Shown here: positions 8,686-16,828 of the stretch, piece after piece
How positions within the stretch are numbered: position 1 is the stretch's first letter
Layout: the number at the start of each line of letters is the position of its first letter
Origin: Caulobacter sp. CCH9-E1
Lineage (GTDB): Bacteria > Pseudomonadota > Alphaproteobacteria > Caulobacterales > Caulobacteraceae
NCBI RefSeq assembly: GCF_001556515.1
Contig: NZ_LSJA01000243.1
Location: 1-33,143, forward strand
Direction of reading: 5' to 3'
DNA: 33,143 nucleotides
Translations under genes and position numbers: made by a program
Notes under the pieces: model-generated
The model's input: only the letters and a program-made list of their open reading frames with translations
The model's database searches: none
Told to the model about the DNA's origin: nothing

Positions 8686-10113
8686 TCAGCGGCGACCGCG
8701 GGTCATCTCTACGCCCAGGTCCTGGATTTTCTTGCGTAGCGTGTTGCGGTTCAGGCCCAGGATCTCAGCCGCGCGCACCTGATTGCCACGCGTCGCCGAC
8801 AGCGTGAGTTGGATCAACGGGCGCTCGATCTCTTGCAGCACACGGTCATAGAGGCCGGGCGGCGGCACGCCGTCGGGCTGGTCGGCGAAGTGCGAAGCCA
8901 GATGTTGTTCGACGAGCGTGGAAAGGGTGACAGGGCCTTCTTCCGACCGCACGGCGGGCGTGTGATCCTGCAGTTCGCGATCCACGATCCGGGCGGTGAT
9001 CAGCTCCTCGGCGTAGAGCGCGCACATGCGGCGCATCAGGTTCTCAAGCTCGCGAACATTGCCCGGCCACGGATAGCTCTTCAGGCGGTCCAGGGCGCTC
9101 TGGTCGATCGTCTTGGCCGGCAACCCTTCGCGAGCGGCGCGCAACAGGAAAGTCCGCGCTAGATCCGGAATGTCCTCGGCCCGGTCGCGAAGCGGCGGCA
9201 GGCGCACCGGCGCGACGTTGAGGCGGAAGAAGAGGTCCTCACGGAACAGGCCCTGTTGGATCAGGCCGCGCAGGTCGCGGTTGGTGGCGGCGATGATCCG
9301 CACGTTCGGGCGGCGGCCGGTCTTTGGATTGATCACCGGCTCGGTGCCGTCGATCACCCGCAGCAGCCGGGTCTGGGCGTCCAGCGGCATGTCGCCGATC
9401 TCGTCCAGGAACAGTGTGCCGCCATCGGCCTCGACCAGGCGGCCATTGTCGCCCTCCCCGCGGCCGAACAGCTCGACCTCGACCCTTTCCCGCGGAACAG
9501 CGGCGAGGTTGAGGACCACGAACTTGCCGTCGCGCCGGCGCCCCAGTTCGTGCAGCGCGCGGGCGACCAGTTCCTTGCCGGTGCCGCTTTCGCCGAGGAT
9601 GAGGACGGTGAGGTCCGCGCCGACCAGGCGCGCGATGGTGCGGTAGACCTCCTGCATCGGCGCCGAGCGGCCAATCAACGGCAGGCGCTCGTCCCGCATG
9701 GCGCGAGCCTGGGCCTTCGAGGCCTCGGTGTCGGCGGGCCGCGATAGCGCGCGACGCGCCGCCGCCGTCACATCATCAAGGTCGAACGGCTTGGACACAT
9801 ATTCGAAAGCTCCCGCATCCGCCGCGTTGACGGCGGTCAGCAGGGTGTTCTGAGCGCTCATCACGATGATCGGCAGCTTGGGCCGCTCCTTGCGGATGCG
9901 CGGCAGGACGTCGAAGACGTTCTCGTCGGGCATCATCACGTCGGTGACAACGAGGTCGCCCTCGCCATCCGTGACCCACTTCAGCAGCGTGGTCGCATTG
10001 CCGGTGGCGCGCACCTGGTAGCCCAGGCGGGTGAAGGCCTGGCTGAGGACCAGGCGGACCGAGCTGTCGTCGTCGGCGATCAGGATTTTCTTGCTCGCGG
10101 CGTTCATACTCAC
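8686..10113 (-). CDS. ntrC: NtrC-type response regulator lacking GAFTGA
   Basis: A 475-residue nitrogen regulator paired with NtrB. The receiver has D14-D15-D16 and phospho-acceptor D58. The AAA+ domain has a canonical Walker A GESGTGKE (174-181) and Walker B LFLDEI (234-239). The C-terminal Fis-type helix-turn-helix is in [18 protein letters not shown]. Between ELFG (214-217) and the Walker B only [15 protein letters not shown] is present, so the GAFTGA loop is absent. GTG at 10113 overlaps the ntrB stop by 4 bases, with GGAG 5 bases before it; an ATG at 10107 is an alternative. Confidence 0.94.
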   Translation of the reverse strand: MSMNAASKKILIADDDSSVRLVLSQAFTRLGYQVRATGNATTLLKWVTDGEGDLVVTDVMMPDENVFDVLPRIRKERPKLPIIVMSAQNTLLTAVNAADAGAFEYVSKPFDLDDVTAAARRALSRPADTEASKAQARAMRDERLPLIGRSAPMQEVYRTIARLVGADLTVLILGESGTGKELVARALHELGRRRDGKFVVLNLAAVPRERVEVELFGRGEGDNGRLVEADGGTLFLDEIGDMPLDAQTRLLRVIDGTEPVINPKTGRRPNVRIIAATNRDLRGLIQQGLFREDLFFRLNVAPVRLPPLRDRAEDIPDLARTFLLRAAREGLPAKTIDQSALDRLKSYPWPGNVRELENLMRRMCALYAEELITARIVDRELQDHTPAVRSEEGPVTLSTLVEQHLASHFADQPDGVPPPGLYDRVLQEIERPLIQLTLSATRGNQVRAAEILGLNRNTLRKKIQDLGVEMTRGRR

Positions 10114-11240
10114 GCGTCTCCGGAAACGGTGTCGGAAGCGCCATTTTGCGGCGCGATGGGCAGCAGCACGCGGAAGACGGTGCGGCCGGGCTCGGACTCA
10201 AAATCAATCAGCCCGCCGTGGGCGGTGACCAGCTTGGTCACGAGCGCCAGACCAAGACCGGTGCCGTTGGCCTTGGTCGTGACGAAGGGCTGGAACAGAT
10301 GGTCGCGGAGGGTGGTCGGAACGCCGGGGCCATTGTCGATCACCCGGACCTCGATCGGAGCGCCGCTCGCGGCCTTGCCGTCCGCGCCACGAACGCGCAC
10401 GCCGGGGCGCCAGGCGGTCTGGATCGAAATCGCGCCGCGACCATCGCCGCGCATGTGCGCCGCCTCGGCCGCATTCTTGGTCAGGTTGAGGAAGATCTGG
10501 ATCAGGTGATCCTCATCTCCCCAGACCGGCGGCAGCGACGGGTCGTAGCTTTCCTTCAGTTGCAATCCGTCGGCGACGCCATTCGCTACGAGGGCCCGCA
10601 CGCGGTCCAGAACCTGGTGGATGTTGACGGGCTCACGCGGGGTCGGGGCGTCATCCGAGAACGCCTCCATCCGATCGACGAGGCGACGGATGCGATCGGT
10701 CTCGTCAACGATAAGTTGGGCAAGAGGCTGGTCGACGGCGCTAGCGCCGGTCTTGAGCAACTGGGCCGCGCCGCGAATGCCGGCCAAGGGGTTCTTGATC
10801 TCGTGGGCGAGCATCTTGCCCAGCCCGACGACCGAGCGAAGCCCTGCCGTATCCGCGCCGCGATCGACACCCAGTACGCCCTTGACGTGCAGGGTCAGCA
10901 GCACGGAGCCGTCGCCTAGCGGCGCGGCGGCGCCGTCCGCCTCGAACGGGGGCTGGCCGAACAGGTTGACCTCAACGCCGTGCTCGCGGACCAGCGCCCC
11001 CTCGGAAATGGCCCGGTCGAGCAGCGAGACCAGCACCGACCCCGGCGGCAAGGCGGCGCGGAAGCGACCGCGCGCCAGGAGCGAGAGACCATGACCGAAC
11101 AGCGCCTCTGCGGCTTCGTTTACAGCGACGAGACCGCCGTCGCGATCCACCACGAGCGCCGGCTCGGGGCTCAGATCGAAAGCCGCCGACTTCAAGGCGT
11201 CGGTGGCGACGCCGCCCAATACCCGGGCTCGGTCCGTCAT
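10110..11240 (-). CDS. ntrB: NtrB nitrogen sensor histidine kinase
   Basis: A 376-residue soluble kinase/phosphatase acting on NtrC; in this family it is controlled by PII protein. A PAS-like sensor region (about 18-125) precedes the HisKA domain with H146 in [10 protein letters not shown]. The ATPase domain has [16 protein letters not shown] and GTGLGLAL. No membrane helices are seen. The frame is open to 11315, but the ATG at 11240 overlaps the dusB stop by 4 bases and gives the expected length. It lies in the dusB-ntrB-ntrC order known from many alphaproteobacteria (nifR3-ntrB-ntrC). Confidence 0.94.
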   Translation of the reverse strand: MTDRARVLGGVATDALKSAAFDLSPEPALVVDRDGGLVAVNEAAEALFGHGLSLLARGRFRAALPPGSVLVSLLDRAISEGALVREHGVEVNLFGQPPFEADGAAAPLGDGSVLLTLHVKGVLGVDRGADTAGLRSVVGLGKMLAHEIKNPLAGIRGAAQLLKTGASAVDQPLAQLIVDETDRIRRLVDRMEAFSDDAPTPREPVNIHQVLDRVRALVANGVADGLQLKESYDPSLPPVWGDEDHLIQIFLNLTKNAAEAAHMRGDGRGAISIQTAWRPGVRVRGADGKAASGAPIEVRVIDNGPGVPTTLRDHLFQPFVTTKANGTGLGLALVTKLVTAHGGLIDFESEPGRTVFRVLLPIAPQNGASDTVSGDA

Positions 11241-12244
11241 GCGGCTAATCTCCCGCCCGCCAGCCAGAGATCGCGCAAGGCGGCCTCCACGGCGGCGGGA
11301 TCTTCCAAGCGACACAGGGTGGCGCGCGCCGCCCGGCGCGCTTCGGCGGTCTCGGGCCAGGGCGCGGCCTCGATGTACGAAGCCAGATGCTTGCGGAACA
11401 TCTTCAGGCCCAGCCGCTCGCCATAGAACGACAGGCTCCGGCGGAAATGGGTGAGCGCAATGGCGAGGCGCTCCTCGGCCTCGGGCTCAGCGAAACCCCT
11501 GCCTTCCAGCGCCGCTTCAATCGCTCCAGCGATCCAGGGGCGCCCATAGACGCCGCGCCCGATCATGACACCGTCGGCTCCCGACTGTTCGAGCGCCACG
11601 CGGGCGCTCTCGCCGTCGACGATGTCGCCATTGACCAGCAGCGGAACGGAAACGGCCTTCTTGACCTCGGCCACCGCGGACCAGTCGGCGACACCCTTGT
11701 AGAACTGGTTGCGGGTGCGGCCATGCACCGTGATCGCCTTAGCGCCGACCGCCTCGGCGCGGGCGGCGATCTCTGGCGCATTGCGGCTGGCGTCGTCCCA
11801 ACCGAGCCGCATCTTGACGGTTACCGGCACATCGACCGCCTCCACGGCGGCAGCGACGAGCGCCTCGGCGAGATCCGGTTCGCGCATCAGGGCCGAACCG
11901 CAGGCCGCGCCGGCGGCGACTTCCTTGGCGGGGCAGCCGAAATTCAGGTCGATGATCTCGGCCCCGGCCTCGGCGGCCATTCGCGCGCCTTCCGCCATGA
12001 AGTCGATGTCTCGTCCGACGAGTTGGATCACCGTCAGCGGCAGGCCTTCGCCGACGGCCGCGCGACGGACGACGTCGGGTCGCCCCTTCGCGAATTCCGC
12101 GCTGGCCACCATCTCCGTCGCCACATAGGGCGCGCCAAGCGCCGTGGCCGTTTCTCTGAAGGGCAGATCCGAGACCCCGGTCATGGGCGCAATCCACACC
12201 CGACCGGGGACGCAAACCCCGCCGACATCGAGCTTGTTGCTCAT
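11237..12244 (-). CDS. dusB: tRNA-dihydrouridine synthase (NifR3 family)
   Basis: A 335-residue FMN enzyme that reduces uridine to dihydrouridine in the tRNA D-loop. A TIM barrel begins with the FMN-binding APMTGVSDLPFR (19-30). The catalytic cysteine is C104 in DLNFGCP, and HGRTRNQFYKG and NGDI follow in the expected order. It is the first gene of the dusB-ntrB-ntrC unit, so its promoter, in the 99-base gap shared with ispDF, probably drives the nitrogen regulators. Which uridine is modified cannot be read directly; DusB-type is the usual call for this position. Confidence 0.93.
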   Translation of the reverse strand: MSNKLDVGGVCVPGRVWIAPMTGVSDLPFRETATALGAPYVATEMVASAEFAKGRPDVVRRAAVGEGLPLTVIQLVGRDIDFMAEGARMAAEAGAEIIDLNFGCPAKEVAAGAACGSALMREPDLAEALVAAAVEAVDVPVTVKMRLGWDDASRNAPEIAARAEAVGAKAITVHGRTRNQFYKGVADWSAVAEVKKAVSVPLLVNGDIVDGESARVALEQSGADGVMIGRGVYGRPWIAGAIEAALEGRGFAEPEAEERLAIALTHFRRSLSFYGERLGLKMFRKHLASYIEAAPWPETAEARRAARATLCRLEDPAAVEAALRDLWLAGGRLAA

Positions 12245-12275
12245 TTTCTGATCATCCCCGTAGCATTCTTTTTAG

Positions 12276-12286
12276 GCACATTGTGC
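12276..12286. promoter_or_regulatory. Palindrome GCACATTGTGC in the dusB/ispDF gap
   Basis: A dyad of GCAC and GTGC separated by 3 bases, 32 bases upstream of the dusB start, in the divergent gap. Enterobacterial NtrC sites have the same half-sites but 7 bases between them, so this is at best a variant. It may be an operator for the nitrogen operon. I could not find a convincing Caulobacter housekeeping promoter in the gap. Confidence 0.3.
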
Positions 12287-12343
12287 GGCGCAGTAAAGCC
12301 CGGATCGACTGGACATGAGCCGTCGTCCGACTAAACACCCCCT

Positions 12344-13492
12344 ATGAACTTCTCCGCCGTGATCGTCGCCGCCGGCTCAGGGAGCCGAGCGGGCTCAGGC
12401 CAGGCCAAGCAATGGCGCATGCTGGCCGGGAAACCCGTTTTGAGGTGGTCCGTCGAGGCCTTCCTCGCCGCCGGCGCGTCCGAAATCGTGATCGTGACGA
12501 CCGAAGAGGGCGAAGCGGCCCTGCCCGCCGTCCTCAAGGATCTCGGCGGCTGGCGATCGGCGCGAGGCGGCGCTGCTCGAGCCCTTTCGGTTCAGGCCGG
12601 CCTCGCCGCCCTGGCCCATCGCCCGAGTGACGAGCCCGTTCTGATCCACGACGCCGCGCGCCCCCTGCTCGGCCAGAAGACTATCCATGATGTGCTGAAC
12701 GCCCTGGAAGGCGCCGACGGGGTTCTGCCCGCCCTGCCCGTCGCCGACACGCTGAAGCGCGCCGAGCCGGATCAGAACCCGGTGACGACGTCCCGTGACC
12801 ATCTGTGGCGCGCCCAGACCCCCCAAGCGGCCCGTCGTCAGACCCTGTTGGACGCCTACGCCGCCTGGGCCGACGGCGAGCCCACCGACGACGTCCAAGT
12901 GATCGAAGCTGCGGGAGGACGCGTGGCGATCGCGCCGGGCGATCCGCTTTTGATGAAACTGACCTACCCAGAGGACTTCGCCATGGCCGAACGCCTAGCC
13001 GGCGCCGCCCGCGTCACCCGTGTCGGCCAAGGTTTTGACGCCCACCGCTGGGGGCCAGGCGAAGAGGTCTGGCTCTGCGGCGTCGCGATCAAGCACGACG
13101 AGACCCTGATCGGCCACTCGGATGCGGACGCAGGCCTGCACGCCCTGACCGACGCCATCCTGGGCGCGATCGGCGAAGGCGATATCGGCGACCATTTCCC
13201 GCCCACCGATCCGAAGTGGAAGGGCGCGGCCTCCGACCAATTCCTGAAGCACGCCGTCGATCTCGTGACCGCCAAGGGCGGCGCCATCGTCAATGTTGAC
13301 GTCACGTTGATCTGCGAGCGTCCCAAGATCAAACCGCACCGCCAGGCCATGCGCGAGCGTCTGGCGGAAATCCTCGGCCTTCCGGTCGATCGGGTGAGCG
13401 TCAAGGCGACCACGACCGAGAAGATGGGCTTCACCGGCCGCGGCGAAGGCTTGGCCGCCTCGGCTGTCGTGGCGGTCGAGACTCCGGCCTGA
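12344..13492 (+). CDS. ispDF: Bifunctional IspD/IspF isoprenoid enzyme
   Basis: A 382-residue fusion covering two steps of the MEP isoprenoid pathway. The N-terminal IspD part (1 to about 215) is the 2-C-methylerythritol 4-phosphate cytidylyltransferase, with the nucleotide loop IVAAGSGSRAG at 7-17. The C-terminal IspF part (about 225-382) is the 2,4-cyclodiphosphate synthase, with metal ligands D232 and H234 in GFDAHRW and the GHSDAD motif after it. The intermediate CDP-ME kinase IspE is not in the window. Fused ispDF genes are common in alphaproteobacteria. It is transcribed divergently from dusB. Confidence 0.96.
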   Translation: MNFSAVIVAAGSGSRAGSGQAKQWRMLAGKPVLRWSVEAFLAAGASEIVIVTTEEGEAALPAVLKDLGGWRSARGGAARALSVQAGLAALAHRPSDEPVLIHDAARPLLGQKTIHDVLNALEGADGVLPALPVADTLKRAEPDQNPVTTSRDHLWRAQTPQAARRQTLLDAYAAWADGEPTDDVQVIEAAGGRVAIAPGDPLLMKLTYPEDFAMAERLAGAARVTRVGQGFDAHRWGPGEEVWLCGVAIKHDETLIGHSDADAGLHALTDAILGAIGEGDIGDHFPPTDPKWKGAASDQFLKHAVDLVTAKGGAIVNVDVTLICERPKIKPHRQAMRERLAEILGLPVDRVSVKATTTEKMGFTGRGEGLAASAVVAVETPA

Positions 13493-13528
13493 ACAGGTTA
13501 GGCTGACGGCGCGAAGACGGAGGCCCGC

Positions 13529-14020
13529 ATGTTCCCGCTCGAGATAGAGACCTTGGCCCGGCTGCTGATCGACGAGGCCCGCGGTCGCTCCCTGCGCCTG
13601 GTGACGGCCGAGAGCTGCACTGGCGGCCTGGTCGCCGGCGCGATTTGCGCCATCCCTGGCGCGTCCGACGTCTTCGAGCGCGGCTTCGTCACCTACACCA
13701 ATCGCGCCAAGTCCGAGATGCTGGGCGTGCCCGGCGACCTGATCGCCGACCACGGCGCGGTGTCCGAACCGGTCGCGCGGATGATGGCCGAGGGCGCCCT
13801 GCGCGAAAGCAATGGCCACGTCGCCGTCGCGATCACCGGCGTCGCCGGTCCCGGCGGAGGCTCGCCGCTCAAGCCGGTCGGAACCGTTCACTTCGCGGTG
13901 GCCCGCGCCAACCGATCGGTCGTCCACCGCCACGAGCGGTTCCTGGGCGACACCCGCGAGGCCGTGCAGTTGGCGGCGATCGTGACGGCGCTCGAGATGC
14001 TGCGCGAGGCGGTGGCCTAG
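13529..14020 (+). CDS. pncC: CinA C-terminal-type nicotinamide-nucleotide amidohydrolase
   Basis: A 163-residue stand-alone CinA-C domain, predicted to deamidate NMN to NaMN for NAD recycling. Diagnostic motifs are TAESCTGGLVAG (30-41), the YTNRAKSEMLGV segment, GAVSEPVA, and AITGVAGPGGG. It lacks the N-terminal MoCF-like half of full CinA, which is normal for PncC. A good ribosome site (AGACGGAGG) precedes the ATG, 36 bases after ispDF. The next gene starts within its stop codon (TAGTG), so the two are probably translated together. Confidence 0.9.
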   Translation: MFPLEIETLARLLIDEARGRSLRLVTAESCTGGLVAGAICAIPGASDVFERGFVTYTNRAKSEMLGVPGDLIADHGAVSEPVARMMAEGALRESNGHVAVAITGVAGPGGGSPLKPVGTVHFAVARANRSVVHRHERFLGDTREAVQLAAIVTALEMLREAVA

Positions 14021-15135
14021 TGCCGGAGACCCCGCCCAGCGACTGGCGGCGCTTCACCGGCGCCAATCTCTCGCAGCAGGCGCTGAAGGCGGCCGCCGCC
14101 AGAAAGACTGAAATCCGCCACGCGATCCGCGTCTCGGCCGCCGTCGGCGCTGCCTACGCCCTGGCGACCCTGCTGCGCCTGCCGCAGGGCTATTGGGCGG
14201 TGCTGACGGCCATCATCGTCGTCCAGTCCAGCCTGGGCGCGACCATCACCGCCTCGATCGAGCGCTTCTCCGGCACGCTGGTGGGCGCCCTCGTCGGCGC
14301 CGCGGCCGCCCTGCTCCATACGATCTGGCCCGAGTTCGGCGGGCTGATCCTTTGCGTCACAGTCGCGCTCCTCGCTTTCCTGGTCGCCATCCGACCTGAG
14401 TTGAAGGTCGCCACCATCACCGCGGTGATCATGCTGATCGGCGGAACGACGACGCACATGAGCCCGCTGGTCGCCGCCGCCCTGCGCGTCTCCGAGATCA
14501 CGGTCGGCAGTCTGGTCGGAGTCGCCGCGACGCTTCTGATTTTCCCCGCGCGCGCCCACGCCTCGGTGGTGACGAGCATCCAGAAGATCGCCGGACTGGA
14601 AGCCCAGATCCTCGAAAGCCATGTGCTCGCGCTGCGTGGCTCCCCTGGCCCCGACGATCATCTCAAGGCCCAAGACGATCTTCGGGCCGCCCTCGCCAAG
14701 CTGCAGACGGCGATGACGGAGGCGAACAGGGAGAGCGCCACGCGTCTCAGCAACAGCTCCGTCTCCGAAGCTCTGCCCCGGACGCTGTGGCGACTGCGCA
14801 ATGACACTGTGATGGTTGGACGCGCCGTGCGCGGCGCCCTGCCTGAGGCCATCACCCCCGCCGCCGCCGATATGCTGGAGGCCAGCAGCCGGTTCCTGAG
14901 GGCCTCGGCGGACGTCCTCGCCGGCCGCCCCAAGCCGGATCGCATAGCCTTCGCCACGGCTCACCAAGCCTTCCAGACCTGTTTCGAAGGCCTGCGCGAA
15001 AAGGGGATCACCCGCGATCTCGAGTTCGATGGCGCCGCCCGGGTGTTCGGCTTGGTGTTCGCGATCGAGAACCTGTTCGCCAACCTCGGCGACTTCGAGG
15101 AACGGATCGAGGAAGCCGCCGCCCCGAAGGACTAG
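14020..15135 (+). CDS. FUSC-family membrane protein (aromatic acid exporter-like)
   Basis: A 371-residue inner-membrane protein. About six hydrophobic segments lie within residues 30-190; the motif RLPQGYWAVLTAIIVVQ is typical of FUSC/aromatic acid exporter proteins (AaeB, YccS). A cytoplasmic, mostly helical second half follows (190-371). The likely role is export of small organic acids or a related envelope function; the substrate is unknown. The GTG start at 14020 shares a base with the pncC stop. The frame stays open upstream to 13645, but that part only shadows pncC. It ends 10 bases from the convergent COQ10-like gene. Confidence 0.8.
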   Translation: MPETPPSDWRRFTGANLSQQALKAAAARKTEIRHAIRVSAAVGAAYALATLLRLPQGYWAVLTAIIVVQSSLGATITASIERFSGTLVGALVGAAAALLHTIWPEFGGLILCVTVALLAFLVAIRPELKVATITAVIMLIGGTTTHMSPLVAAALRVSEITVGSLVGVAATLLIFPARAHASVVTSIQKIAGLEAQILESHVLALRGSPGPDDHLKAQDDLRAALAKLQTAMTEANRESATRLSNSSVSEALPRTLWRLRNDTVMVGRAVRGALPEAITPAAADMLEASSRFLRASADVLAGRPKPDRIAFATAHQAFQTCFEGLREKGITRDLEFDGAARVFGLVFAIENLFANLGDFEERIEEAAAPKD

Positions 15136-15145
15136 GCCCGCAGGA

Positions 15146-15598
15146 TTAGGCTTGCGATCCGTAGATCTGGCGCGCGCGGTCCTCGAAACAGGCGATCAGC
15201 TTGCCGGCGGCCTTGTCGACATTGGCCGCCAGCAGCGCGTCCAGCATCAGCGACTTGAAGGCGAATTCGATCGTGAACTCGATGCGCGTCGCGCCTTCTT
15301 CGGGGGTGAAGCGCCAGGCGTTCACCAGTCGCTTGAACGGTCCGTACAGCAGATTGACGTCGATGCTGAGCGTCTCGCTGTCGCGACGAACCCGCGTCGC
15401 GAATTTCTCGCGCAGAAACGAGAAGCCGACCTGGGCTTCGGCGTCGACCGTGCTGACCGCGCCGTCCTCGCGGGCGTTCCAGGTGCGCATGCCCGTGATC
15501 CACGGCACGAAGCTCGGATAGGCTTCGACATCTCCCACGAGCTGGAAAAGCTGCTCCGGCGCGTAAGGCAGCACGCGCGTAACCACGTGACGATGCAA
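15146..15598 (-). CDS. COQ10/RatA-like START-domain protein
   Basis: A 150-residue polyketide cyclase/START-superfamily protein. The N-terminus RVLPYAPEQLFQLVGDVEAYPSFVPW is the usual opening of COQ10/RatA proteins, here at residues about 8-33, and FKSLMLDALLAANVDKAA resembles the C-terminal helix. Mitochondrial and alphaproteobacterial relatives bind ubiquinone and support respiration; E. coli RatA has been linked to ribosome association. The annotated TTG (15598) is 4 bases after the lipA stop; a GTG at 15586 is an alternative. It is probably cotranscribed with lipA, which favours a respiratory role. Confidence 0.85.
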   Translation of the reverse strand: MHRHVVTRVLPYAPEQLFQLVGDVEAYPSFVPWITGMRTWNAREDGAVSTVDAEAQVGFSFLREKFATRVRRDSETLSIDVNLLYGPFKRLVNAWRFTPEEGATRIEFTIEFAFKSLMLDALLAANVDKAAGKLIACFEDRARQIYGSQA

Positions 15599-15602
15599 GG
15601 CG

Positions 15603-16580
15603 TCAGGCCTTGCGGGCGTCGAGCGCGCGGCGCGCGGCCTGCAGCTTGGCGAAATCGTCGCCGGCGTGGTGCGACGAGCGCGTCAGCGGGCTGGACGACA
15701 CCATCAGGAAGCCCTTGGCCCGGGCAATCGCCTCATAGGCCTTGAACTCCTCGGGCGTGACGAAGCGCTCGACGGCCGCGTGCTTGCGGGTCGGCTGCAG
15801 GTATTGGCCGATGGTTATGAAGTCGACGCCGGCCGAGCGCATGTCGTCCATCACCTGCATGACCTCCTCCTTGGTCTCGCCCAGACCGACCATCAGGCCG
15901 GACTTGGTGAACTGGGAGGGATCGCGCTGCTTCACGCGATCGAGCAGGCGCAGCGAGTTGTAGTAGCGGGCGCCAGGCCGGATCTTCAGATACAGCCGCG
16001 GCACGGTCTCGAGGTTGTGGTTGAAGACGTCCGGCTTGGAGTCGATCACCACATTCTCCGCGCCTTCCTTGCGGAGGAAGTCAGGAGTCAGAATCTCGAT
16101 GGTCGTGCCCGGCGCGGCCGCGCGAATGGCGGTGACCACCTCGGCGAAGTGGCGCGCGCCGCCGTCCAGCAGGTCGTCGCGATCCACCGACGTGATGACC
16201 ACGTGCTTGAGGCCCATCCTGGCGACGGCCTCGGCCACGCGGCGCGGCTCGTCGGGATCCAGCTGGGTCGGCAGGCCCGTGGTGACGTTGCAGAAGGCGC
16301 AGGCGCGAGTGCAAATCTCGCCCATGATCATCATGGTCGCGTGCTTCTGGCTCCAGCACTCGCCGATGTTCGGGCAGGCGGCCTCTTCGCAGACCGTGTG
16401 CAGGCGGTTCTCCCGCACGATGCCCTTGGTCTCGTTGTACTGACCCGACCCCGGCGCGCGGACCCGCAGCCATTCCGGTTTGCGGAGCACCGGCGTGTCA
16501 GGGCGGTTCTGCTTTTCGGGATGGCGCGCCGCCCGGTCTTCCGGGCCGCGAGCCTTGAGGGTGTCGATCACCGTGGCCAT
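15603..16580 (-). CDS. lipA: Lipoyl synthase
   Basis: A 325-residue radical-SAM enzyme that inserts two sulfurs into octanoyl groups on carrier domains, making lipoyl cofactor. The auxiliary [4Fe-4S] cluster cysteines are C64, C69 and C75; the radical-SAM cluster cysteines are C90, C94 and C97 (CTRACAFC). RSS at 301-303 supplies the serine ligand. The frame opens at 16640, but the ATG at 16580 gives the standard N-terminus ([10 protein letters not shown]). Its products are needed by the lipoyl domains of PdhB and PdhC encoded in this window. Confidence 0.97.
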   Translation of the reverse strand: MATVIDTLKARGPEDRAARHPEKQNRPDTPVLRKPEWLRVRAPGSGQYNETKGIVRENRLHTVCEEAACPNIGECWSQKHATMMIMGEICTRACAFCNVTTGLPTQLDPDEPRRVAEAVARMGLKHVVITSVDRDDLLDGGARHFAEVVTAIRAAAPGTTIEILTPDFLRKEGAENVVIDSKPDVFNHNLETVPRLYLKIRPGARYYNSLRLLDRVKQRDPSQFTKSGLMVGLGETKEEVMQVMDDMRSAGVDFITIGQYLQPTRKHAAVERFVTPEEFKAYEAIARAKGFLMVSSSPLTRSSHHAGDDFAKLQAARRALDARKA

Positions 16581-16712
16581 GGCGCCTAAATCGGTCTTCT
16601 TGGCTTCCGGATCAAGCGCTTGATCCAGCTTAAGGCCCATTCGGCGACGGAATCACCTTCGGGGCGCGAAGCGGTCGCCATGAAACCGGAGGGGTTGCTC
16701 AAGCCCTTACGC

Positions 16713-16757
16713 CACAAAGGCTGAAGCTCACGCTTTGTGACTCATTCTTGCAAAGCG
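16713..16757. promoter_or_regulatory. Alternating CAAAG/CTTTG half-sites with 18-bp period
   Basis: CACAAAG (16713-16719), CTTTGTG (16733-16739) and CAAAGCG (16751-16757) lie in the lipA/acyl-CoA synthetase gap. The core CAAAG-CTTTG-CAAAG starts are exactly 18 bases apart. The central block can pair with either neighbour across 13-base loops, giving two mutually exclusive hairpins or two overlapping operator dyads. A GANTC site (GACTC, 16739-16743) lies in the second loop. No regulator can be named. Confidence 0.45.
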
Positions 16758-16792
16758 AGACCTTCCTCGGCAGAGTCGGCGTTTAACGAACG

Positions 16793-16809
16793 AAAGCGAT
16801 CTTCGCTTT
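16793..16809 (+). promoter_or_regulatory. Hairpin before the acyl-CoA synthetase ribosome site
   Basis: AAAGCGA and TCGCTTT pair perfectly across a TCT triloop. The hairpin ends 2 bases before the GGGGAGG ribosome site (16812-16818) of the gene that starts at 16829. It could act as a leader hairpin or as an operator dyad. Confidence 0.4.
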
Positions 16810-16828
16810 TCGGGGAGGTTTCGGCGGG

